From Owenia fusiformis (Eukaryota; Annelida; Polychaeta; Sabellida; Oweniidae), in assembly GCA_903813345.2 (NCBI GenBank), contig CAIIXF020000004.1, positions 350,513 to 414,512 of the forward strand: DNA of 64,000 nt. The letters are read 5' to 3'. The position numbers were made by a program, and so were the translations under genes. Below, piece after piece: positions 11,901 through 23,900 of the stretch (position 1 is its first letter; the number at the start of each line of letters is the position of its first letter). The notes beneath the pieces were generated by a model, which saw nothing but the letters and a program-made list of their open reading frames with translations, did not search any database and was not told the DNA's origin.

Positions 11901-14900
11901 TGTCCATCCGTCCGTCCGTCCGTTGGTCCGTCCGTCCGTCCGTCCGACTAATTGGCCGCACAAATTAAAACTGCTATTCGGATTGAGTCACATGCACTTT
12001 CATTTTATGCATATCCATAATGCTTATTTGACCTATCATCGCCATTTCCCAAGTTGGTCCGGTTTCCGAGAAATTGCTGATTTTGACGTCAAAAAGTCAA
12101 AATTTTTGTAAATACTAGACACTTTGTTCAAGTAGAACTTTCAAACAACTTGTAGTAGTTGATGTATATGCAACCTATGTCCTCTGAAGATTTCAAAGCT
12201 CTTGGAATTACAGTTTTTGGTGTTTACCCTATAAACTTTGACAAAAAGTAGGACTTAGTCGTTTTCAGGAAACTTTCTCATATATAAAGTCAATGGGAGG
12301 TTTTGTGATCGACAAGTTTCTCAAAGTTTGCCTCATACTTGATCATTTCTTGCAATGAATTACATCATTACTAGATTTAAGCATTCCCTACATATTGCTC
12401 GATATATGTCAGCTTCATATTTTTACAGTTTTTGAGATATTTGACATCAAAAAACAGTAAAAATAAGTTATTTTTCAACTTGCTTCAATTTGACCAAATT
12501 TTTTTTGAAAATCATTTACAAATTGCCAGGAGTTCAAATCTGACATTAGTTTTAGGATTTGACCTTTAGTTGACCTTCAGTGACCTTCGAAAGGTCAAAA
12601 AGTTGATTTTCAAATTGATTTTTGGATGTAAATTTTGGTCAGCTTAATCACAAAAGACCTTACTGAGCTCTGAATAATAAGTAAAATTTTCAAGGTCAAA
12701 GGTCATCAAACTAGGTCACACAATTGTGCTATCTAAGTTTCTCAAAGTTCGAGACTACAAACCCAAATCAATATTCTTGTTTAAAAGTCAGGATGTACAT
12801 TCCTCTGAAGGTTCCAAACTGTGTGAGCACAGGACCGTGGGTCCTATTTTTGGATGTTCAAAATCGCTGTTTTGCTCAGTGTTTTCAGCATTTGAAACAG
12901 ACTTTTGTATTTGCTATAACTTACTAGATGGTGTCTTTGTAAACATTGAGGTTATCTGTGTTTTTAGATTTCATAGGTGACATGAGTCTTGCCCTTGACC
13001 CCCATCCTGTTCCTGCAACCCCCAGCAGTGAAGCAAGCCTTGATCTGACCCTAGATGCCTCACAGAATGATCACTCCCAACTGGAACAAACTGACCAATC
13101 CCCAGTAGATGTGATTATTGAACAACCAGTGGCTGTTGCCCCTGGAGTGCAACATGTAGACCCCATAAAAATTCCACAGGCAAGAGTGGAGGAAACTGGT
13201 CCTGATTTACAGAAAAAGAAACCAGGTGAGTGATCAACCTTCTATTTTAGAAATTTCATACATTTTAGATGAGATCACTTTTTAAGGTAACCACTAAAAT
13301 TGTAACAAATTGTTATATTCCTTGTTTTTTGTTGACTAATTTGAAACAAGTTGTTACACTTTTATTTACACAAAATTTCTTCCTCTAAGATCAAGGAATT
13401 TTTCTAAAGATACATTAAGTATATCTTTATTTTAAGATTTTTCACATCTTAATTGATACCCAAGAATTTTTAACAAGGAAGCCAACAGGAGATTAATAAA
13501 TTGGGACCAAGAAAATATGTTGCAGTCATTGGGAGTTGTCTTGAGACTTCATTGTAATTGTAGAAACTTTGATTCATTGACAAGTTGTTTTCATCTGTTA
13601 AAAGTTCAGGAAGATGTGTTGAGAACTACATTCTTTGCTTTCATTTTTGACTCAATATTTATGATGTTTTAATTTGAATTAAAATTAAAACTTATAAGTA
13701 TATTATATATTATTTGTAAAGGGGCACGTAAGATATGGCAAGCCATTTTCAAAGGGCTATATCTTTAGTTCTAAGAATGCTTTATCCACAAAAACAAATG
13801 GTTCTGTTAGATCCATGTCTCGTCTTCAATAAATGACAGTAGGATGATAATCAAGCTGATTGGATTATCTCTTAAGCTGTCCCTAATCCACCCATCTTCG
13901 CCAATTTTCCCTAATTCAGACGCAATTTTCACCAAAAATGCAGCATTTTCTTTCAGCTTTTATGGCAAAATTACAATTTATTGTAAGAAATGATTTACCT
14001 CTAAAAAGGAAAACTTAATTACTTTGGGATTAGGATAATCCGAAAACAATGATTTTTTTAAGCCGAATTTTCGACCTAAAAGTAGCAATTTTTTAATAAG
14101 TTTAATGCACGAAAACATTGAGCTATGTCACATGACTGATCTCCAAAAAGAAAAAAATGATCTAAATGAGATAAGCATTATCTGATAATCCATTTGTCAT
14201 TTTTACCTCATAGGTCATGACCTTAGTGTATAGTGTATGAAAAGATGTCACTTAGAGCGACATTAAGATGTACCCTATTTTATGCAATGATGTTTATAGA
14301 TAGAGTTATATATGGTCCATAGATGGCATGATATATTCTATATAGGTGAGTGCTTAATACCCTGTGTATTCATTGTTGCATAATTGCGTATTATAGAAAT
14401 GAGCATGGATATGTCAACATGACCGTGTCGTGTAAAGTATGTACAGTAAAACATAAATGTGTTTAACACCTAGTAAAACACATAAGATGAAATACTTGTT
14501 TATATATTTGTATTGTATAGTGTAAATGGATATTTGAAATGTTACACTTGTTACATTTGCGATGTTTCAAAACATGATTCAATACCATCTTAATTGAATT
14601 AACTCTTCCCATGTGTATCTTTCTTTATCATCAACCATCTTGGATGTTTCGAAAGTGCCTTCTGTAAAGGGGTTTGCTGTAAATGACTTTACGAATAGTG
14701 TTATTTGTAGTAGTATTGATACATGTACCACTGTATACAGAGTACATGTACATGCAAATAATAATTTTCTCCAATGGTTTGGCCAAACATTTGTTGCATT
14801 TTTTGTTCATTTCAAATTATATTGGATTGTTTTTGCTGATTGGAATTTTTATGGAAAAAACAGTTTAATGCTATGGGTTTTGCCCTTTGACAATAGGTAT

Positions 14901-17900
14901 ATTGCCTTGTGTAATTATGATATTGTCATTCGATCACTCTACTAGTATTCCCTCAGTCGTTACGTTGGGCTTTGTATAAAAAACCTTATAACTCGTACCC
15001 ACGTACCTACGTACTTGGGCCATGATACATTCTTTGAAGGGTTCATGTCTAACGTTTCAGATTATTCAGATTATATGAATTGTAGGTGCATTAATGCACT
15101 CATAGACCTATGTGTATGTCTTAATTCCTGATGACCATTGTGAATTCTTGTGTTTTATGGATTATGGCGACGACTTTTGAGAATGGATGTTGACCCTTTA
15201 AAACGCCTATGGACTTGGAAGAGACTGGATTTTATCTATCCCACATCATTTGAGACTGAATGCTCTATCTTGTATGAGTACTTGTATCTACAACTATTTT
15301 TGAGGTTATGAGTATTGGCTATCGATTTCAAATTTTTTCTTCTACATGTATTGTAATGGCTTCAGTATGAATGAAATGTCCCTTGGTGTTCTGGTCTTTG
15401 ATTGTGATATCGGTTCTTGAATGTTTGGGGGAAAGGGGGTATAAGACATTGTTTCTTTCACGTTAGATCATGGTTTTGAGATATATGGGGTTTGTTTTTC
15501 TTGACTGGTATGCACTTAGAGTTTGCTTTTTCTTGCTAAGTTCCATTACAACTTTTGGTCCTTTCCCTTGACACTAGTGCTTAGATATTCTTATAGATCT
15601 AACATTTCTAGTCATAAAATAAGGCCAGAATTGCAAAATTGTTTATCTTTGCTATTTTATCCTCGATAAAAAATGCCTAATTGAAATGCTCGTTCACTAT
15701 AGAACCAATCTACACTAAAACGTTTTTTATTTGCTGAGAAATTCCAGGAAGTCGTCTAAAAGGTGTCACCTATATTGCCACATTTAGATTGCTCGATCCC
15801 CCATTCAATATGGAATCATCATCCACTGTTAAGCACAACTGCACAAATTACATTGTCGTGTGTTGGAGTGAATTTAAGATTCCTGAGACTAAAATTATCT
15901 TTATTCATGCTGTGATTAAATAAAATGAAACATAGAATACCCCGACATATTTAAAACTTAGACTTAAAGTGTGCGCCAAAGTTTAAAACTGCGCAGGCGC
16001 AGCGCTGTCGCTAACCTATATAAAGAGATTACAAGGTACAGGCTTCAGAGGTAAGTCAGGAATGTGAACAATCTTCGTCCCATGTTGATTTCCCGTATAA
16101 TCGTAAACAGGCAAGTTTCACCATTAAAATTGAAAATTACTATTAGATGTACTTTGTAGATGTTATTAATGAGCTATTACGTGTATGCATCGATCAAATG
16201 GCTCATTTTGAACATATAAAAAGTATTTGTGTTTTGTTTCCCAGGGAATCGTATTCCCATGTAGTACACACATAAATAGTGTACATTATGTAGTACTTGA
16301 ATAGCCTGGTTTATATAATATTGAAGGGCATGCTGATTGTACACACGAGTACATGCATGAGGTAAGAAGCCAATACTTCGTCATTTTGGTCAACTTGAAG
16401 ACCTTTTTTTACCTTAAAGAATGTAAAGTAGTAAAAAAGAAAAGTGCATTCTTGTTCTATTGTTTTTGAAAAATGGAATCTTAAACCAGTGTGGCACAAA
16501 ATATGATTGACAGTGTTTGGCTCAAGATTAACACCTTGACTGTCACATGCAGTGCACCGAAGCTGCACTAATTAAACCCTTTTCAATCACTCAATAATGG
16601 AATTGTAAACAAAAAATAAATAACATTTTTAACTGTACCTTGCCTGATACATGCAGTGCATTGAAGCTGAACCAACCAACCCACTTCTTTACACACTTAC
16701 CTCATATAATTAATACAAAAGATTTTTTCTAAACTTGGATCATGGGCCATTTACCTTTCATAAGAGTCAGTGTGGGGTTTAAATAAGATAAACTATTCAA
16801 ACTTGTTCTAATGAGAACTAACAGCCTCAGGCCTCGAACTGATAGCCTCAGGCCAAGCCCCTCTGCTATTATTTCTCATAAAACCCAGTACTCATAGTTT
16901 ATCATAGTTTATGAATGATAAGAAGATTCAGTGACCTTCTATAAAATTACAAACTGAACATGTTGCTATACCACTGGTGGTCCACTCGATTACGCTGGTT
17001 ACCGAAACGGTTCGTTTTGGTAACAAAATGTTGGAACATCGAAGGTACGATTTTTCTTTTTTCCTTATTTCACACGTTGTAGGCAGAATTCCCACGACAT
17101 TTTTAACACAAACATGTATCAGTATCATATGTTTAAGAAAATGTACATATTTGCGAACAAATAGTTCAGGAGACAACAGAATCGTCGATTTAATTCCTCA
17201 CTTAAGTTACATAAACGGTTTTTCCAAAACCAGTTAAGATCTGCACTTTTAACCCAAACCGTTTATGTAACTTAAATGAGGAATTAAATCGACGATTCTG
17301 TTGTCTTCTGAGCTATTTTTCCGCAGACATGTACATTTTCTAAAACATATGATGCTGATACACGTTTGTGAGAAAAAACGTCGTTGGGATTCTGCCTACA
17401 ACGCATGAAATAAGGAAAACAGAAAAATCGTACCTTCGACGTTCCGACATTTTGTTACCAAAACGAATCGTTTCGGTAACCAACGTAATCGAGCGGATCA
17501 CCAGTGTATACTTTAGACGACTACCTGGTTGTTATTCACTAAAGGGAGTCTCATTATAGGTTGGCACATAAAAATGCTTTTGGGTTCCCTGGCTGCCACT
17601 TGGTTTGGGGTTGTTGTTTTTAGGGGCTGTAATTAGGAATAGAGGTTTTGGTTCAAATGAAGGATCCCAAACTTATCTGTAGGCCATATGCCTATGTAAA
17701 AGTAGAAGTAAGCACATCGAGAGCACTCATAAGCTGCCTTCCTACTACTTTTCCCTAGGCCTATGCTGTACGTCAATCGACGGAATTATGATTAAGCTTA
17801 GAGGTGCTGTGATTCCAGGGATTAATAAATGCTGCATCTAATATAACACCATTGTAATTAAGGGCATTCTTGAATGGGTTTGACCTAGGATGAAGAAACT

Positions 17901-20900
17901 ATATAGGTGACCACGGGCTTTGAAAGCACATTATAAGTAGTATTCGCGAATTCAACTAACAGCTGCCAGATCAACCTACTATTTTATGCCTCATTAAATA
18001 TTAATAGTACCTGCCACTATTTCATTCATATTAAAATGAATTTGCCATCAAAAGTAGGTTAAATCATCGCCTTTTACCCAACATATGACATCATGAATAC
18101 TTTCAAAGTGCAGTCTAATACTGAGTGAGCCAAAAATGTAGCCCTGCTACTGCTCTGCTAAAGTGCTATTACTCATAATAAAACCTTGTTTAATGTTCTT
18201 TTATTTTATTAAGTTTAATTGGCCCTGCCCAAATAGTCGGGATTTTATGGCTATAATACGAAACATGGTCCAAAATGCCAGCCTCATCTCATGACTACGG
18301 GCTATCTCTGATATAATGTCAACCCCTACAACAAGTTGGAGAAAAATTTCTCTGACCGTGAACTTACAACCTCAACCGACCAGTGCAGGTCTGCCTGAAG
18401 GGACGAGGCTGAAATTTGTAGAATGGCCATAGAATTGTGACTATGAGAAATGGACCCATGAAACATGGTAAATCGCAAAAAGATATTACATCGTAAAATT
18501 AACCAAATATGATTTCAACTCATACTGGATGAATGAGTTTATACCATTTCTTTTGATAGCATTTTTGTCTCACCCTGTAATTCATTTTATTTTCACACTT
18601 ATTCATTTCAGCCTGCCCAAACAAAATCTAGGTTGAATAGTCAAAACCAGGTACATGTAATTACAAAGAACTATTCAGGATATAAATAGCTCTACGTGAA
18701 TGACACAACTGTTTTATACACAAACAATATAAGGTAAAATACAGGATTAACCCTATCCATAAGCTGAGTAAGTCACTAGCTGAGTGTTTGAAACATTGTA
18801 ACAAACAAATTATTGTGACACTTAGCTGCCCTCTATTTTATTATTGTATAATATTAGTATGAAGCACTTAATAATATCAGAAAAAATTAGGAAAAAATCA
18901 CGAAAAAAATATCAAAAAGTAGGTTCATAATTAACTTTTCCCCTTTACAGTTTAAATCATGTCTAAAAGTTCAATACAACTTTGCACTAAAAATTATTAA
19001 AAAGGCCTGCATTTTTGGTGAAAATTGCGTAAATATTAGGGAAAATTGGTGAGGATGGGTGGATTAAGGACAGCTTAAGAGATAATCCAATCAACTTGAT
19101 TATCATCCTAATGTCATTTATTGAAGATAAGACATGGATCTAACAGAACCATTTGATTTTGTGGTTAAATTATTCTTCGAACTAAAAGATATAGCCCTTT
19201 GAAAATGGCTTGCCATATCTTACATACTCCTTTATATTATTCGTACTATTTATTCAACCACCAATTTGGTGACAATAGATTTCCAACATTCTTCAATAAT
19301 AAATCAAAGTAACATTTACACAATATTTGATCAGTGAAATTATTAATTTGCGGACATTTTAGCAAATATCCTCCAGCTAATGATTTCACTATTTTGCATT
19401 TTTACATTATGTCAAGTAACAATTAATTAATTCCTTGTAACTTCATTCTTTTCAACATGTTCTCGACTTTCTCAGTCTCTTTGACTCTACCCAGGGCTGT
19501 ATAGCAAGTGAACATGCTTTCAAGAGTCCATTTGTATTCCTCACTTGACTCACCAAACAACATTGCATAGTCTCCTTTCAGCTTTGGTAAATATTTCAAG
19601 GCAGTTTTATAATCTTCAAGATGTAACAGTGCATTAGTGTAGAATTGACCTACAACTGTCCTTTCACATTCAGGCAAATTGTTGTAAGCCTTAAATTTTC
19701 TCATATCATCAAAGCAAAGCACAACACTGGGATAGTCTTTTAATTTAGTATGCCACTTCAGTTTCATCATCATCAGGTTGTAATGAAAACTAGGCTCATC
19801 TGGTAGACATACTTTTATAGCAGCATCTATCTGCTGTAGACCAGCTGAAATATTCCCCATGTTTAAGTTTAAAATTGCTGCACTGAGTAAATGGCGAGAT
19901 TTGAGCTTATTTGGCATACTATGTGTTTGTTTTAGCCTTTTATTCATGAGAATATGTACTGATTTAAAGTCTCCTTTTAAGAAATGACAAAGTTGTGCTA
20001 GTCCATTATAATCAATCTGTCTGATAATCCCAGCTAGAACATGCCAAGATTGCTCTATAGATTCTATAATTTCTTCTGGCTCATAAATGATATCATCAGG
20101 TCCAATATATGTCTTCACTTTAACCAGCAATATACACCCTTTGCATTGGCAATACATAATCATTGATGATGGTTTTGTAGCCATTCCACATTCAATACAA
20201 TCAGTAATGCTTAGGAATCTCAAGAAGTAGCTCTGCATTAGCCTGTCATGTGGAATCAAAATACTTTGTCTCCAGACTTTAGATGGTGAAGAATCCATAC
20301 AGTATTTATGTTCTTGAACATATAGGTTACTAGATTCAATAATTGTTTTTGTTTCAATTTGTTCTTGAATATATAGGTTACTAGATCCAATTATTGTTTC
20401 ATGTTGTTGGTTCTTTGTACAGTATGTAAGCAATCTCATACCTATAGCAACGTTGATCATAAAGTAAAGGTGTGAACACTGCTCTGATGTTAGTAGAGAT
20501 TGCCTCTGTAGCTCTCTGATGATTTCCCATGGGGATGTGACATCTAGCATATGAAGATCTTTCATATTGTTTATAAATGTAGATGGGAACCTGTAGTAGT
20601 CCTTCTTTACATTTTTTGAAGAGCAATCATTGAGGTTAAATTTGTACTTCTGACAATCTTCATGCATTCGTTCAAGGCATATTTGTCTAACAAACTCAGG
20701 GTTTTCACCCCTCCTAGTCATATTAATCTGATTTTGGAAGTCAAGGAATAGATTCTCATCACCAAAGATTCTTATTGCTGTGGATATGATCGTTGCCAGA
20801 TGATAACCATGTATTCTGTCTGCCTTGGTTGTGCTTAGCTCTGCCATATATGTTGGCGTGCCGATGAGCTTGAGGGGTGGCTTCAATTCAGTTGCCTTAT

Positions 20901-23900
20901 GACCTGGGGGTGTTTTACTTGCCCAAGGCATATTCCCGTCAAGTTTAAACCCACTTGGTGTGACATCATCGTAAAAGTCATTTGATTCCTTCTCATTGTA
21001 GAAATCATTCAGACTCTGTATACCCATAGCTGGTAGAGGGGTTTGGCCAAGATTCAACACTTGGAGTTGGAAATGGAAATGTAGGTTGAGGTAATATTCA
21101 TCATGTTTGTCACTTTCAGTGAGAAATAGATACTCCAAGTCAGAGTATGGTGTTGATTCCCCTCTTGCCATAGAGCCAAGGCCAACCATTGTGAACTTAC
21201 ATGGTGGTGGTCCACATACAGAGACACTTTGCTCCATCAGCTCTGCACTGAATTCCTTTACAAACTTTGTGTTCTGCTTGCAGATTAACTGAGTCAGTTG
21301 ATTCATCCTTTGTTCAAATCGAGGTTTTCTTTTGTTCTCAGGTTTTGGGCATTCCTCCCAAACTTTTTCAAGTCTTTTCACTCTGACTTTTAGATGGCGT
21401 CGATATTTTTCCAACTCATCAATTTTTGCTTGGTTAATGCCTTTTTTCACGCAGTAAATATTTCCCCCTAGGATGTTGTCACAATATAGTGTTTCAATTT
21501 GCTCGCATGATGTCACAATATGTTCGCGGTACCTTTGATGATTGGGCCCCTTCTCTCCTGCATTTTCCAGACGTACAAAGGCAGCATTATACAGAGCTGT
21601 AGCATTTACGTAATGTTCTCTTTCTGTTGACTTATCAATGCATCGCCTTTTGTAAGTGTCACCCATTAGAGTCAAAATGATGCCTTCCTTTTCATGATCC
21701 CGAAAAACTTCTTTCCGTGAAGAACATAGTTCTTTTGCAAAGTTTTCTTCTATTTTCTGAAGTGGATCCATTGTATTGTCTGTTTTACTGCAAATATAAA
21801 ATGAATCTGATTTACTAATATAATTTTTATATAGATTAAGGCAACTAAAGATTGTGATGTTGTAGTGGAATAGTGAAGTATGACAAGGAAAAACAATTAA
21901 AAATCTTTCTTAAAAATTTAATTTTATTACTCCCATATAAAATCTGCATCTCTAACCTTATATTTTGATATCATTTAATGTATCACATGAACTGACTTAT
22001 CTAAATGCTCAAAATATCTTTTCTTTCTGTATATTTTTTTAAAAAATGGCCACCACTTATAAATAGGATTCCCCGATATATAATCACGCCAGGACAAGCA
22101 TAGTACTGAAAGTTTTTTTGTGTTGATTCAAGTCAATCAATATGTTTTTTGTTGTGTTCATAAAGTTACAGTGACATATGAATATTTGAAAAAAATATTT
22201 GTTTAGTGCTTGAAAGCATTTTTGATACAAGAAGTTCACTTATTGAATAAATGTTCACATTTTTAAACACATTCCAAAGTATAAAAGTTGAATATAAATT
22301 AGTACTGTGCAATGTTTTTTCACGAATGGGATTTCAAAACAGGCAAAACAATGACTTGTGTGCCAGATTGATCCTGGCAGGAAGTATCCGCAATCATAGA
22401 ACTCTGCTTTAACAAATCATTTTTCATTCATTGAATTTCCAGCTGTATACAAGGGATATCTCAGAAGTTGCTTGAACTTCATGTGTTTACTTTTACTGGC
22501 AGCCTATGCTAGTCTTAATAAAGCTTGGGAAATCCCTAGTATGCAACCATTACACTTTTAGACCTAAAATGATGTTTGAATAATAATCCTATTAAAATGC
22601 GTTTTGTGACTTTAATGTTAGTCGATCAATTCTTTTGTGTGTGTCACTAGTGAGTCTTCATATACAATAAGTTACCTTACTGACCTTTGCCATTACTTTG
22701 ACTGGTATATACAACCTTGACATTCTTCAATCTGGATAGTACTATGTGTGTGTTACTAGTGAGTCTTCATATACAATACCTTATTGACCTTTGCCATTAC
22801 TTTGACTGATATATATAACCTTGATATTCTTCAATCTGGATAGTACTATGTGTGTGTTACTATTGAGTCTTCATATACAATACCTTATTGACCTTTGCCA
22901 TTACTTTGACTGATATATATAACCTTGATATTCTTCAATCTGGATAGTACTATGTGTGTGTTACTATTGAGTCTTCATATACAATACCTTATTGACCTTT
23001 GCCATTACTTTGACTGATATATATAACCTTGACATTCTTCAGTCTGGATAGTACTATGTATTGTGTGTGTTACTATTGAGTCTTCATATACAATACCTTA
23101 TTGACCTTTGCCATTACTTTCACTGATATACATAACCTTGACATTCTTCAATCTGGATAGTACTATGTGTGTTACTAGTGAGTCTTCATATACAATACCC
23201 CATTGACCTTTGCCATTACTTTCACTGATATACATAACCTTGACATTCTTCAATCTGGAGAGTACTATGTGTGTGTTACTAGTGAGTCATCATATACAAT
23301 ACCTTACTGACCTTTGTCATTACTTTGACTGATATATATAACCTTGACATTCTTCAATCTGGATAGTACTATGTTTGCGTTGCTAGTGAGTCTTCATACA
23401 CAATACCTTATTGACCTTTGCCATTACTTTGACTAATATATATATAACATTCTTCTATCTTGATACTAAAGCCTCTGACCTTTTAAATATTTAATTAGCT
23501 TCTGACCTGAGGTGGTATTTGACCTGTTGTGATCTTTGACTGTGCCTGACCTCTTACATTATTATTTCCATAATTTAGTTCAACCAATTTGGTGGCACTC
23601 GATTTAAGTCTAGGAGGCTGTCTTACCTTAACTACTCATTGTGATATTGGTTATCCAAAAATGTTTATATACAAAAATAGGATATAACATATACATTATA
23701 TGATAACGCAATCTAGAAATGAATCAAATAATAGTTAAGACATGATAACCCAGTTTTATAAAGAAACATTAAAATGATTTGGAAAAGAACAATTGTCTAT
23801 TATCTCAAAGTTGTTAATGCAATATAAGTAATAACAATGTTTGCTGTATTAGACACCTTTCAAAAGAATATTGAAGAAAATCCACCATAATTGAGAAGAT

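Larger units (their letters stand above)
13718..19233. mobile_element. 5.5-kb insertion with ~300-bp terminal inverted repeats
   Basis: The left end AAAGGGGCACGTAAGATATG is mirrored at the right end (complement AAAGGAGTATGTAAGATATG). The arms stay similar for about 300 bp (13718-14040 and 18930-19233). The flanks are ATATTATTTGT on the left and ATATTATTCGT on the right, a probable target duplication of about 9-11 bp. The paralogous segment at 27,185-27,210 runs straight from one flank to the other, so it is an empty site. The interior has no transposase-like frame; the longest frames (110 aa or less) look random. It contains a large palindrome at 16968-17509. Confidence 0.8.

Noticed and set aside
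14613-14945. 110-codon frame in the 5.5-kb element as a transposase
   Set aside because: No DDE spacing or zinc-finger features; composition like random AT-rich DNA.
16977-17559. Mirror-image frames of 60-86 codons on both strands
   Set aside because: They come from the 540-bp palindrome.
19423-21771. Mab-21/cGAS-like receptor assignment for the nested genes
   Set aside because: The G-S...SDLE pattern within ARGESTPYSDLE fits the DUF294/GlnD group better; no Mab-21 C-terminal landmarks were seen.
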